From contig JAJEKV010000035.1 of assembly GCA_021234155.1 (NCBI GenBank), forward strand, positions 1 to 64,000: DNA of 64,000 nt, given 5' to 3'. The notes under the pieces were generated by a model, which searched no databases, was not told where the DNA came from, and saw only the letters and a program-made list of their open reading frames with translations. Below are positions 32,691-43,964 of the stretch, piece by piece (positions within the stretch are counted from its first letter, which is position 1; the number at the start of each line of letters is the position of its first letter). The DNA comes from Isoetes taiwanensis. Taxonomy: Eukaryota; Streptophyta; Lycopodiopsida; Isoetales; Isoetaceae. A program made the position numbers and the translations under genes.

Positions 32691-33863
32691 TTCACGCATG
32701 TATTCCATAGAATACATGTGCGTGGATGGAGAAGGGTTTTTTTTTTAAATGAAAAGTACATATACATGCGCCATCTCTTACGTTTTGGCGCCTCGGGTGT
32801 AAGAAGTTTTACAGTTCCGGGAGGATTTCTTGGATTTGCTAAGGGGTTAGAATAGGTTTTCAGGGCTGGGAATCCGAAGCTTGCTGCCAAATATACGCTT
32901 AAGGAGTTTGGTGTTTCGGAGGTAATCTTTTGAGGTTTTTTTGTCTTGTTCCCTTTGTGACCCATAAAACTTTGTTATAGAGTTTGTTATGAATAGATTC
33001 GGAAGTACTTAGGCCATGCTTGAAATAGATTCTATCGTTCTTATAAGGTATTGCTTATATTCTATAACTAAATGCATAAAAATGGCATTCTAGATTTTTC
33101 TACCAAGTAGAGGCCGAATCTGCTGATGGCATACCTTGTCTGTGCTCCATTTCATAGTTCGAATATCATATTAGGCTATGGACGGATTTGTTGAAGGTAA
33201 ATCTCTGTACACATATGAAACTATGTGAAATGGGAACTTGTCCCTCTCTAATGCATGGAATATCATACTTGGAGATATGCAGGACAAATTTCAAAGGGTA
33301 AAAACCCTGCTATAGACCCCAAACAGCTTGTTGTTGATGGTGTATACCATGGCTCCAATATTCAGATTTGTTCTCATGATTCTTATCAATGCTTCAATCT
33401 GTTGTTAAAGCAGAAAAAAAGGGCATGTGAACCCCTAGGGATATGATACAATTAGATAGAATACTGGTTGCAGAATTATGTTAGAAATAAATTTTGCATT
33501 TGAAGAAAGCAAGGGGTGCCATTCTGTGTGAAGTTTGCATAACAAAGAGCACCTAGTTCCTCTTTATAACATCGCTTTGATGGCTAGGCTAACATTGAGG
33601 GTCATGCAAATAAACATTTGATGCTTCTATTTTTATGAATGCAAAGTTCACGGGAGCTTTGATGTTCTTCTACTTACTTATTATTTCTGTAAGCATAATC
33701 ACATGTAGGAATGTTTGTAGATGCATATCTCAGTAGGCTAGAGGGAATGTAGTAGATGCTAAGGACATGATGTTTTATTTACTAAGCATGAAATTATAGC
33801 ACAAACATCTTAGGAGGATTATCAGCTTGTGTTGAGAGTCACACTATGAAGAAGAATCATTAC
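32691..33863. other. Intergenic, no recognised gene
   Basis: Short unmatched ORFs only. A CATGTATTC...GAATACATG inverted repeat lies at about 32697-32720. Confidence 0.5.
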
Positions 33864-34229
33864 GTCTCAAATTTGGAGCTCTTATAGCTATCTTACTGGC
33901 AAGTATATGTGGAGTTATTCTACCACTAATTGCAAAAAGCCTTAAGGTCATGCACACTGATGGCACGACCTTTGTAGTTGCAAAAGGCTTGGCAGCAGGT
34001 GGCAACTGGGTTTGTGCATATCCTTCCAGATGCCATGGAAAATCTGACGAGTGATTGCTTACCTAAACACCCATGGAAAGAATTTCCATTTGCAGTCTCT
34101 GTTGCAATGCTTGTTGCATTGGCTACACTTGCTATTGATTTTGCTCGTACAGAATTCTTTGAACGAAGTCATGCACGGAAAGCAGGCCAAATGCATACTG
34201 ATCCTTTGGTAAATGGAGAAGCAAATATG
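33864..34229 (+). pseudogene. ZIP-family metal transporter fragment
   Basis: The first frame gives RLKFGALIAILLASICGVIL and PLIAKSL, the first two membrane helices of plant ZIP/IRT zinc-iron transporters, continuing to FVVAKGLAAG. A frameshift in GGTGGCAACTGG moves the continuation (VATGFVHILPDAMENLTS, CLPKHPWKEFPF, VAMLVALATLAIDF, RSHARKAG) to another frame. ATGFVHILPDA and the following helix are diagnostic of ZIPs. About 125 codons remain; the histidine loop and helices IV-VIII with the metal site are missing. Confidence 0.8.
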
Positions 34230-34961
34230 GTCTTGGGCTGCCCTTTGTACTGCCTGTCTTGCATCTTCAACTTTAAAGTTTTGTCATACACAACAAGTAA
34301 TAAGCAACTTCAGTGTATTATTTCATGAGATTATCTAATGCCAACTATTTTTAAGCTCTCTTTAGCCACTATTTTGTTCTGTGCTTTAGGATAAGCCACT
34401 ACTTTGTTCTATGCTCTAAACTATTTTCTTTCCATCTTTTAGCTTTTTGAAAGCCTGGAACATGTTTTATTCAAGTTATGTACCTTCATAGCATTATATA
34501 GCTCAACATTTTTACAAAGAGGTCTTCTGATAACATCGTCCCCATGTTGTTTATTGAATTGAAGCTTCTATATCTATTCGTCGCTTTGTGGAAGTTCTGG
34601 GTAGCATATTTAATCATTAATTTTGTCTATAGATCAAACTCTATAGAGCACAAATACAATATACGGGTCTAAGTTAGATATTGGGGTACAAAAAAGCGCG
34701 ACAAGCGGAAGCGGAGAAAGCACGCTAAGCAGCGCCCGACGTACCTTTTCGATTTCCGCGCTTTTCGGCGAACAATGATTTTGATTGTCAGAGGTGTAAT
34801 TATTTGCGCCCATTGTTACTAATTGAATTGTACATGCCAATTTGCTCCCTGATTGCACTTCGATTCCTGCATTTTGCAAATCGAAGCATCCTCTTCAAGG
34901 CGCTTGCTCCGACTTTTTTGTTTGTTGCTGCTTTTTTTTAAAGTATCTTCTTATCTTTCTC

Positions 34962-36811
34962 ATGGCTGGTGAAGGAATCATCCCACGGCAAAAGCTGAAA
35001 TGGCTGGCGGAAAATGTCACTGCAGATGACTGGAACAGTGTTTGGTCTGAGCCAATGGTTTCAGGCGAAATCAAAATCTACTTTGTTCGCCCTCATTTGA
35101 AGCAGAAATTGGATGGCTTGATCGATTTCTTGTATGGAGATGGAGGTGTCCCGAATAATGAATTGAGGAAGCTAGTAGCATTATCATTTGCATGGAAAAA
35201 CTGTAGTCGGGCAGAGCATAACCCTGAGGCTCGTCGGGTTGATTGGGATGCTTACAAGAAACAGGTCAATGTTTGGTCCAGGAGAAAAAGGGATGATATT
35301 GATGTTAAAAAAGAAGATGTTAAAAGGATCAAAACTACATTTCCTTCATGCGCCAAAGTACACCTCTAGCTTCAGGCAGATCAACACCTCAACTTGAATT
35401 TAAGGGGAAAGCAGATCAGTCTTCTGAGTTTTCTGTTTCCAATTTAAGTTTCAACATTTCTTTGATTGAAGAGGAGGTTAGTAAGTTGGAAACAGATTTA
35501 GACAAATGTACAACTGATCTGGTAAAAATAAATAGTACCATTGAGGTAGATAAGAACTCTTTAGTAAGGGAAGGGAGGATGATTGAGCATGGAAGGAACA
35601 AGATAGCAAGAATGGAGAATGAGTTGTCTGCTTTGAATGCCAAAGCAGACAAGAATGATGGAGACTTGAAGCAGATGGAAGAGTTAAAGCAAAAAATAAG
35701 TGGTGAAATATATTTTTGCTCTAAACTGGAGGCTTGCCTTCCAAAGGTTAGTGTTGAAACATTACAGGAGAAGGAAAAGAAGGAAAGATTAAAAACTTCA
35801 TTGGAATTCAGATTACAGGAAAGCAGGAACTACTTAGAAGCTGGTAGACAATTGATGGACTCAGATATATCAAAAATGTCTATTATAACTATGAAAAGCA
35901 GGTTGCCTGGTTTCATGGAAGATGCATGTGCTGCATGTGGATTGGTCTTCAATCCAAAATATAAATTGAGTATGGCATTACCATGTGAACATGTCTATCA
36001 CTTGGCATGCTGCATGCTATTGTATGAAAAGAAGACATGCTTCAGGTGTTTGAAGAAAGTTCCCAGGGAAGTTTTTGTGGAACTTGGTCTAAAGGTTGCA
36101 GGTGAAGAAGACATGCAGATTCAGGCAGGTAGTGCATTTGAGGTAGGCACTACTAGTGCATTTGCTTCACCTGATAAGTTTCCCAATGTTGTCACACCTG
36201 TGGCTTCCCTTGCTTTATTATTTAATAAAGCACCTGTGTCACCTGTGGCTTCACCTGCCTTTGAGTCACCAAAAAATGTTGGTTCTACTGCATCAGCTCA
36301 AGTGTCACCAAGTCCAGTAAGGAAAGCTGTAGAAGCTTTGCAGAAGGTAAGACTTTGATATTTCTTATTTGTGTTTTAATTAATTTAATCTCATATAAAT
36401 TGATTTGTGTTCTAAGCAGCAAAGTTCTGTAATTCAGCTTAGTAAGGGGCCAGCAAAAAAAAGGATAAAATGTTCACGTGTTGTTGAGAGCAGTTCAGAA
36501 GAATATTATGAACAACCTGTACAAAAGGTTTCTGCAATTGGCATAAAGACCAGGTTGAGGAGTGCAACTGCAGGAGAAAGTTCTACTGCTGCAAATGTAG
36601 ATGTTCACGTGCTGAGAAAGGTAAGGGTAAGGGTGAAGCAGCAGTTGAAATGGAGGTAGCAACAACAAAGGTCAAAAAGAAGATTGGGAGACCCTCAAAG
36701 AAGCTGCCACCTCAAGCACCAAAGCAAATAGGTGATCAAGTTGATATTATTCTGAAAATGTTAAATGGTAGTTCAGGTTTTGTTTCTCAGTATATCAAGT
36801 CATTGAGTTAG
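34962..36811 (+). pseudogene. Coiled-coil RING-H2 protein carried by the TIR transposon
   Basis: From ATG 34962 a basic N-terminal domain (KLKWLAENVTADDWNSVWSE and on to DWDAYKKQVNVWSRRKRDD) runs to about 35340. A frameshift there links it to 35348-36346, which encodes a long coiled coil (EEEVSKLETDLDKC and similar). A RING-H2 pattern follows: CAAC, about 15 residues, PCEHVYHLACC, nine residues, CFRC. Next comes a Ser/Pro-rich linker. A 73-bp intron (36347-36419, GTAAGA...AAGCAG, phase 0) leads to a basic tail that shifts frame near 36620 and ends with an AT-hook-like KKKIGRPSKKLPP before TAG at 36809-36811. RING-H2 domains act as ubiquitin ligases. The two frame breaks could be decay or sequence error. 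Intact codon structure over most of its length suggests recent activity. Confidence 0.7.
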
Positions 36812-36968
36812 TTTTAGAACATAACATGTTGTAGTGTATGTGAAATACTGTTTTAATTGTTTTACGTTGTTTGAGAACATTGTTTGAATATTGTAATTCT
36901 GTTTTCTTTAATTAATGACTTCTTTTAATTCATGTTTAAGTCATGTTGATGTTTAAGTTTCTTTTTTT

Positions 36969-37414
36969 ATGAATGTTGCAGAGGATGTAGAAAACAAAAA
37001 ACTTGTCATCTTAGACATTAATGGAGTTTTGGTCAACACCTTCCAAAAAAGAGCAAGAGTAAAGATTCCACCAGGGCTCGAGAAGTATTACACAACAGGG
37101 GGAAAGTGGTTATTTGCAGACCATTTCTACAAGAGTTCTTGGATTTCTGTTTTGAAAGATTTGAAGTTGGGATTTGGTCTAGCATGATGAAGCACAACAT
37201 CATACAAATCCTTAACAGTATTCTGCCAACACACTACATTGCTAAATTCAAATTCATTTGGGGTCAGAATGAATGTGAGGTGCTGCCTTTTATGTTTCCA
37301 GGCAGTGCAACCAAACCAGTATCTATGAAGCCAATTGTCAAAGTTTACACAGCTTTTAATGATGTATAGGATGTTGTGCTTATGGATGACTCTTTGTACA
37401 AGACTTTCTTATGA
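36969..37414 (+). pseudogene. FCP1/NIF-type HAD phosphatase-like segment in the TIR transposon
   Basis: The frame opens with KKLVILDINGVLVNTF, the HAD motif I of plant FCP1-like proteins, with Asn in place of the second Asp as in several plant paralogues (DINGLL). Near 37110 the frame shifts to read RPFLQEFLDFCFERFEVGIW and SSMMKHNIIQILN, then KFKFIWGQNECE. An in-frame TAG at 37367-37369 precedes DVVLMDDSLYKTF, the motif IV Asp pair. NIF-domain proteins dephosphorylate the RNA polymerase II C-terminal domain or related targets. A splice-acceptor-like TGTTGCAG lies just upstream, so it may once have been an exon. Neighbours suggest it is cargo; the broken frame indicates it is now inactive. 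Confidence 0.78.
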
Positions 37415-37439
37415 ACCAGAATTGAGGCCTGGTCCGTGT

Positions 37440-39123
37440 GCCAGTGACAAGATTGTGCCTCCCTCTAAATTTTAAAACTGTAATTTTCAGCAAAGTCAAT
37501 TACAGAGACAATTGCATCTTCAGGAAAGGTATCCAAACACGTCCTGAATTGCTTTGCCTGCCAGTGTGCCACATAATTGTGTGTGACAAATTGTACCATT
37601 GTCTTGGAGGCATGCTTCATGAACTGGGGCAGACTCTCGTTCTTGTATGCAAGTCTTGTTACTTTTGCTGGTTTCCTCCCTCCCATTTTTTTCTTGGTAG
37701 TCTCCTTCATGTATCCAACTTCTTGCTGATTTCAGACCATGAACATTTCTGTCAGTTTGTAGTTTGTTTAAAAAGCATGTTACACGAGCACAATTTAATT
37801 AAGCCAAACAGAATACCTTTTCAAACTGTTTCCACTCCACCTTGTAATCAGTTTCCATCTTCTCCCTAGGACAAAAAGCAAACCTGTTTATAACACCACA
37901 ATTAAAATTACTGAGAAGTAATATCTTTAAACATCATAACATTGAAGAGACAAACTTAAGAGTACCTTTTCAGCCCACAATCTTTGCATGCCAACTGCAG
38001 ACATTGATGTTTGTGCCATTCTTCATCTTCTTCTTTAGAGCGCACCATTTGCCTCCAAAATCACTAATGGATTTATAAACATGGTTCTTGGCACTACGTA
38101 GTTACCATCACCACAAACGGCACAATTCATGATTTGCATTCTTTGTGCACCCCATTTGGATCTGTTCTGATTTTGTTGAGTGCTTGCATCACATACTCAA
38201 AGTGCATGTGATATTGGCGATATTGGCAGCAACAGGTCTCTCTTTCTTTTAAACGCCTCACAAAAGATGGCTTCAGCAATTCAAATGTGCGCTGTGAAAC
38301 CTTCATTTCATTGAATTCCTTTTTGAAGGCCATGTAAAATTGCAACTATAAACAAAGCAAAAATACTGAGTTCCAAAAATTAAAAGCGAAGAATCTAGTA
38401 AAGCGAAACAAGCGAAGAAAACATATAAAGCATAATAATTACACGAGAAATTTCAAGCGGTTGTATTGGATGATCAATTCTTTCACCATCTTTTGTAACA
38501 AACTCTTCCTGTATGGTGAGACTCTTGTGTTTTCTGTCCAGTAACTTGTAAAATGTAATTTTAACCTCATCAGTTATTGCATCTGATCTCTTTTTCCTTG
38601 AAAACATTGACCACGGACCACATTCTTGTTCTGCCATTACTCTTCTTCTGGTTGCTGCAATAACAGATTTTCTTGATACATGAAGGAGGCGTGCAACTGC
38701 AGACTGGTTGGTTTTGTTTGCTGTTGAAGATACCATTTGCAATGTGGACTTTCTTGCTTGCATTATATCTGTCTTCCTTAGTTTCTTTTGCTGATTGAGT
38801 GTCTCTTGAACATTTCTAATGACATTCTTCATGATCTTGCTTTGATCATGATCAACAAAATCCACCTCCAGTGGCAATTTCTTCTTCACTCTCTTCACAA
38901 ATCAGGCACCACCTGCCTTATCCCCGCCTTTCAAAGGCTTTGTGATATTATTGAAATAATCGTCCAAACTCTTGGACAATTCTTGAAACCTTCTCGCACT
39001 CAAGCCACCGCAACTTGAGGTGGATATTTTCTTTCTCCCTCTCCCTATCTCTTTTCCATTGCCTAGATTGCCTTCTTCTCTCGGCTTGAATTTCCCGGAA
39101 AATTTGAAGTCGCTTTTCTTCAT
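37440..39123 (-). pseudogene. Broken transposase of the TIR element (unassigned superfamily)
   Basis: Minus-strand blocks, from 39123 leftwards, are as follows. First, a Ser/Gly-rich N-terminus is stopped at 38902. In the same frame comes a helical DNA-binding-like region (SAVARLLHVSRKSVIAATRR). An apparent intron of about 90 bp runs from GTAATT near 38440 to TTATAG near 38346. Then comes a cysteine-rich part, LKPSFVRRLKERETCCCQYR, followed by NCAVCGDG. At 37465 VIDFAENYSFKI ends in TAG, followed in frame by REAQSCHWH. DFAENY...Q...E.QS.HW is a motif I associate with an uncharacterised transposase family, with the Asp as a candidate catalytic residue. The C-terminal half is missing: the reading ends where the phosphatase-like segment begins on the other strand. 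It is inactive. Confidence 0.6.
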
Positions 39124-39582
39124 CTAAATCTGATCTTTGATTGATCCATTTAGAATCATGTCGTCTGAGAGAATTGTGTTTGTACGAGAAACCGTGCTTG
39201 CACAAAGAAAATTTCTGTTTCGGTACAACACCGATCATGCTTCCCGCCATAGCCAAATCCTATTAACTCTCCACGCCATCTCACAACAACCCCGCCAAAT
39301 TGATTCTGTACCGAATTTGATTTTGCGGGTAGCCATGTCATCGATCCGGAAGCAATTTTCTAAAAACGGATCATCGCGTTCCCGCTCTCCAAGCACCTCC
39401 AAGCACAGCAGACCAAGCACGAAAAGCAGCGCGTCCGGACGGGTGCTTTTGTACCCCAATATCTAACTTAGACCCATACCATCTGGAGCTTTAAGAATAT
39501 GGTTTTAAGTAAGATGCAAAAGTTGAAACAAACAGCAAAAGTCTTTAATGCTTTGAAGGTTAATTGTTTTAGGAGCACAACA

Positions 39583-39953
39583 GTGGCAACTGCTGGCTCA
39601 AATATGATGAAAAAACTGTTGGTTATCGGCTTGGAGCTTTCTTGAGCACTCTTAAGGACATGTCTCAAGAGTGCAATGGGGAGCAACAAATAGTGAATGA
39701 GAAGAGAAATGGGATCCACAGTTTCACAGAAATTGGTAGTGGCCAGTTTGCTGAATCTGGAAGTGGAAAGGCTAGTTACGTCAGGCATCTTTACTATGTC
39801 GATGTTTCTGGCAAGTTTGCTATGGCTGCGCAAAATCATTTGCTTCTCAATGTCACAAATCCAAACTGCTATGATCTTATGCTTCATCTTCAAGATGGCA
39901 TTGCACCTTCCTTTTACTATGGTGGACCAAGTCTCAATTTCAAGTGTTCATAG
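39583..39953 (+). pseudogene. Neprosin (DUF239) domain protein fragment
   Basis: After a degraded part (HVSRVQWGATNSE in one frame), the frame from 39642 gives FTEIGSGQFAESGSGKASYV, RHLYYVDVSGKF, then NPNCYDLMLH and SFYYGGPSLNFKCS with a stop. This is the C-terminal half of plant neprosin/DUF239 proteins (usually MGSGHFAEEGFGKASYFRN ... NCYDI ... YFYYGGPGRNPKCP), which are secreted Glu-type prolyl endopeptidases in characterised cases. The N-terminal propeptide and most of the catalytic domain are missing. The TIR transposon lies directly upstream and could have split this gene. Confidence 0.82.
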
Positions 39954-40008
39954 CCCGAATTATGATATTCTTCAAGAATCTCTGAGTTATACCAGACCGT
40001 ATTATTAA

Positions 40009-41924
40009 ATTTATGACAATAATTATGACACATATAATCAAGTTCTCAATCTAGTATGCAACCAGGTAGCTTTAATCAAGTTCTCAATCTAGTATGCCAC
40101 CAGGTAGCTTTGAACTCCAAAGTATAGCCTTTGGTTGCAACGGAATCTACCTCAAATGTGATGATCTTTAATAGGCAAAAGGGATTTCATGCCTAATAAT
40201 TTCCTTATGTTTTTGGGTTGCCCGAAGGGTAAACCCTAGGCACCGTGTATGAGGAAATAAGATATTCAGAAGCATATTGTATTTAGATGGTGGATGTGTG
40301 GCATGTTGTAGATGTGTATTGGCTGGGATTGTCCCAAAGCTAAGAAAAGCACTAAGCTAAATATGCAAATTAGGCATCAATCGTGGCAGTTTAATATGTT
40401 TGCATGCAGGTTTTCCACATAATTTGAATACAAATGATGTTCAGAGCTTTTGTCTATGATCAAACTCTTCGAAGCTTGCAACATTTGTAGCTTGGATGTA
40501 AATGTAAAGTAGAGGGTAAGTTATATGAATAAATACTGGACGTAAAAATAAGGTTAAGGATAGGGTGTATTGTGCTTAGACTCGGTGTAAAAGTATGGAA
40601 TCGGGTATTTTGCTTTGACAACGCAAGATTATATACATAGGGGTTTGTATGGAGGACGAGCTGTATACATAGGGGTTTCTCCCGACCTGATGCACGCACA
40701 TGCCATATGCCCCTAACAATAGAGGTGAACCCCCCGGGATATTTAGAAAGTTGAAGTGAAAAAGTCATGGCAAATTCGTCACAATTATTTTACAAATCAT
40801 CGCAAATTGTATGCTCATTGTTTACATCAAACTTCTTATTCGTGACCAAGCTGTAGGAGAAAGGTAGGCATGTTTTTTATTTTTTTGTTGAAGGACGTCA
40901 GACTTCATTTAATCAAAGAGTCAAATACAAGTATAAGTGCAAAGACAGGAATAAAATCTCAGCGGATAAGCAGAGACCCACCGAGTGAGGCAACCTGCCT
41001 AAGCATAAGAGCTCTGGATTATATAATTTATGATGTTAAGGTGGCAAAGTCGTGGCCAATTGGATTTGACTATAAATTTTAAACAGAGATTATATACCAC
41101 GATAACTTGAAAATTGTTATTCATGTGCGTAATCCAGGGATGTTATGTTTTTTAAGTCTTGAAAAAGTGCTGGACTCGAAAAAGAAATTTTCATATAAAT
41201 ATAAAACCTTTCACCATGATCACTGCTAGTAATACAAATTTCAGCATTATTTGAAAGAGAAAACGACATTGAATAATATTTATAGTTTTAGTCCAACAAT
41301 GAAAAATATAAGTGAAGTTACTATAATTATTGTTTTAAGTTTTGTCATATTCACATAAAGATTATTTTGTGTCCATTTTGCCATTGCATCTTAATACATT
41401 TTTCTATGTCTGAATCGTTAGAAAAAACAACTTTGTTATTCATTGTCTAGACCTTCTCTGCCCGACATTTTAGAGATCCAGAGATCTACTTGCAATGTTT
41501 CAGAAGTTTTGCCTAGCATTCCTAAGATCTACCCATCATTCTAGAGATTTTTTACTGCCACAAAATGGGTACTAACATGTTCCCACGTTATCTTTTGGTC
41601 AACATTCTTGGGTACTAACATGTTCCCACGTTACACAATGCCAGGAATGTCGACCAAAAGTACATACATAATAAACTTACTCAATGTTGCCACGTGTAGT
41701 TGTGAATTTTATTTTATAATGTATTTAAACAAAAAGACGAGCTCTCCAAAACATTTTCTTAGCTCTTTTGTGTAGCAGCAAATCTGAAAGGAATATACGC
41801 CTCCCAATTAAGACCATGAAAAAAAGCTATAAAAGTTATTGCATTCATGTGTTGAATCTTCTTATAATATTTATCACCATCCTTCCTATGTGAACTTTTG
41901 GTAGAAATAATTTTGTATTCTTGC
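40009..41924. other. Intergenic, no recognised gene
   Basis: AT-rich spacer. At about 40600-40735 there is a stretch ending AGGTGAACCCCCCGGG that resembles the right end of the hAT-like MITE at 60263-60498, so a truncated relative is likely. A short duplication (GGTACTAACATGTTCCCACG) occurs at about 41567 and 41610. Confidence 0.5.
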
Positions 41925-42505
41925 CAAGAAACATGGTCTTAAGTATATCTGGATATATGCTCTTCCTCTTCTTCCGAGATAGTGCAAATTCAGTTGACAT
42001 TAATGTTATCCCAAATCAATATAACACAAACTAATATTGCATGTTCTAGATTTTGTGCACCAATTAGAATGATATAATATTCTTATCTGGATAACTTTAG
42101 TTGCAACTTCCAAAAGACTAATGAAGTTAAATGTATATGAAACTTCGGTTGCAACTTCCAAAAGTTAAATGTATATGAATTTTTTATTATTGTTATTTAT
42201 TTAAGGATTATGTATACATTCACAATAGCCACATTTGACCACTTCATACCTTCTTTCCTTTTTCTTTTTTCTTTTTTCTTTTTTTTTTTTGGGGAGGGAG
42301 GGGGTTCATGATGATGGGAGGGGCTATATAGCAAAAAAGACCTAATGAGCCTAATACATGACCTTTTTTTCCTCCCTATATGAGCCCACAAATTAGCACT
42401 CTAGAAGTATTAAAAGTGAATTTCTAAATTTTGACCAAGCCATGGAAATGGATATGTTGGTTTTGTATTATGCAACCTATATATCATATATTTGACAAGT
42501 TGAGG
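41925..42505. repeat. Dispersed repeat family, copy B (empty MITE site)
   Basis: Paralogue of 32000-32690 without the MITE. The empty site reads CTGGATATATGCTC, against CTAG-ATAT-[MITE]-ATAT-ATGCTC in copy A. A pyrimidine-rich tract interrupts it at about 42250-42300. Confidence 0.75.
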
Positions 42506-42599
42506 TGACACAAATTCATGACAAGCATTCAACAAATCATAGTTTGACTACAAATTTTAAATGCGTTGCTTTGACCAAGTTATAAGAGAAAGGTAGGCG

Positions 42600-42735
42600 T
42601 GCTGGAGATCATGGCATTTTTTATAAGACATGGGCGCATCTCCATCGTTTTGTACGTTTTCTATACATAATGCTAGAGGTCACGGCATTTTTTATAAGAC
42701 ATGGTCCCATTTCCATCGTGTTGTATACATAACAG
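42600..42735 (+). repeat. Tandem duplication upstream of the orphan gene
   Basis: Two copies of a segment of about 55-65 bp (GGCATTTTTTATAAGACATG, then CCAT-Y-TCCATCGT, with TTGTA) lie at about 42600-42655 and 42668-42730, just before the ORF at 42813. They contain TTTTTTATAAGA, a possible TATA-like element. Confidence 0.75.
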
Positions 42736-42812
42736 AAGCTTCTTAAATCAGGACGGTGAAAACACACTTATTCGGCATACGATTAGTTTGGATTACTGAA
42801 TCTCATTCAAAC

Positions 42813-43964
42813 ATGGAGGAGCTTGATAAATTTTGTCGATCTGGGAGGCCCATAATTTTGTACCGTGATTGGGAGCAGTATGAGAATGCAAAGAAGCTGC
42901 TTATCTCTAATGGGTACGTAGAAGAGTTGGATGATGATGACATTGATGACAATAAGGATAAATCCATCGTGTCATTTGTGAAGAAGCATACTGATGCAAT
43001 CGATCAAGAAGATGCAATTTTCGTGTTTCCAGCTGAAGAGTTGGAGCCCCAGTATGATGATGATTCTACCAGGTCCAGCAGCCCATTTGATGGAGAATGG
43101 ATGCAATGCAAACCATTTCAATTGGACAGCATGGCTAAGAATTACAACCCTGGGAAGGAGCCTTGGCCACCTGAGATTCGAGCAAAAACAGGAACCATCT
43201 CAAACGACATGGAATTCGACAAGATTCAGCAAATGGCACTTCAGTTCAAGATTCAACCATTTGTCCAGCGCACACGGGCCCAACTTTCTGTTAAGATGCG
43301 AGTGGACAAACTGCTGGTGGGAGTGTACAAGAAGGATTTTATCAACGAAGAGCATCAGCTAGGGTATTACCCCCATTTCATCTCTTTGTCAATTGAGCCA
43401 ATCATCGAGATGCAATTGAATGAAGCCTATGTTGTAGTGTACGAGAAAGATGGTCAAACCATTGAATCAGAGGCCACAGCTCTCAAGGATACGAGGACAA
43501 TGGGGGGGAGCATACGGCTTGGCTTCAGCCCAGCCGTTTTGACTCTCAACAAGGAAATTATCAGAGAACGAAGAGCACCCGATCAAAAGACTACTTGTGT
43601 TGTTCCCACTCACGATGAAGGAAGAGGTTCCCTTGCAAACTTTGAATGGTGCATCCTCCGTTGGCCCAATGGAGAGCCCTACAACACGACCAAGCCACAT
43701 AAGCGCTTCCGCTATAAGCTGCCGTCTGGGAAAGGCCCTCTCAAGCTGCCCTTTGAGAAAGGCGCCACCGCAGCCAATGTAAGGTGCATTCCGGAAGCCT
43801 TATGGAGCTTTCCTAGCCAAGTTCAAGAATCCCAAATTAAGTTCCGCGTCACTTTGCAAGTGAAGATGCATTTTCTTTGGTACACGAATTTTTTCTCCTC
43901 TGGCTCCAAGTGCATTGATGATTTCCAGTACGTGAACGATTACGAGCTCATTACTGGTGCTTAA
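42813..43964 (+). CDS. Uncharacterised 383-residue protein, intact single exon
   Basis: I do not recognise the family. The frame is open from 42756, giving 402 residues. I prefer ATG 42813, giving 383, because it has A at -3 and G at +4 and removes a hydrophobic, non-conserved-looking leader. The N-terminal 80 residues are charged, with an acidic DDDDIDDNKDK patch. A linker follows (about residues 80-150, with GKEPWPPEIRAKTG). The C-terminal 230 residues alternate short hydrophobic and polar stretches that look beta-rich (AQLSVKMRVDKLLVGVYKKD, HFISLSIEPIIEM, EAYVVVYEKDGQ, IKFRVTLQVKMHFLWYTNFF). There is no signal peptide, membrane helix or cysteine-rich pattern. No stop or frameshift occurs, in contrast to almost every other gene in the window, so it is probably under selection. 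Confidence 0.7.
   Translation: MEELDKFCRSGRPIILYRDWEQYENAKKLLISNGYVEELDDDDIDDNKDKSIVSFVKKHTDAIDQEDAIFVFPAEELEPQYDDDSTRSSSPFDGEWMQCKPFQLDSMAKNYNPGKEPWPPEIRAKTGTISNDMEFDKIQQMALQFKIQPFVQRTRAQLSVKMRVDKLLVGVYKKDFINEEHQLGYYPHFISLSIEPIIEMQLNEAYVVVYEKDGQTIESEATALKDTRTMGGSIRLGFSPAVLTLNKEIIRERRAPDQKTTCVVPTHDEGRGSLANFEWCILRWPNGEPYNTTKPHKRFRYKLPSGKGPLKLPFEKGATAANVRCIPEALWSFPSQVQESQIKFRVTLQVKMHFLWYTNFFSSGSKCIDDFQYVNDYELITGA

Larger units (their letters stand above)
34665..39475. mobile_element. 4.8-kb TIR DNA transposon with gene cargo
   Basis: Perfect terminal inverted repeats of at least 29 bp lie at 34665-34693 and 39447-39475 (start GGGTCTAAGTTAGATATTGG). They are flanked by the direct repeat ATAC (34661-34664 and 39476-39479), a 4-bp target duplication. 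The left half carries plus-strand genes: coiled-coil/RING at 34962-36811 and phosphatase-like at 36969-37414. The right half carries a minus-strand broken transposase at 37440-39123. I cannot name the superfamily. A 4-bp duplication with GGG-starting termini fits several (for example Sola- or Kolobok-like), and the DFAENY motif recalls uncharacterised transposases in plants and invertebrates. Confidence 0.9.

Noticed and set aside
34842-34961. N-terminal extension of the RING protein frame to 34842
   Set aside because: The upstream part is low in coding character and the ATG at 34962 has a better context and begins the conserved-looking domain.
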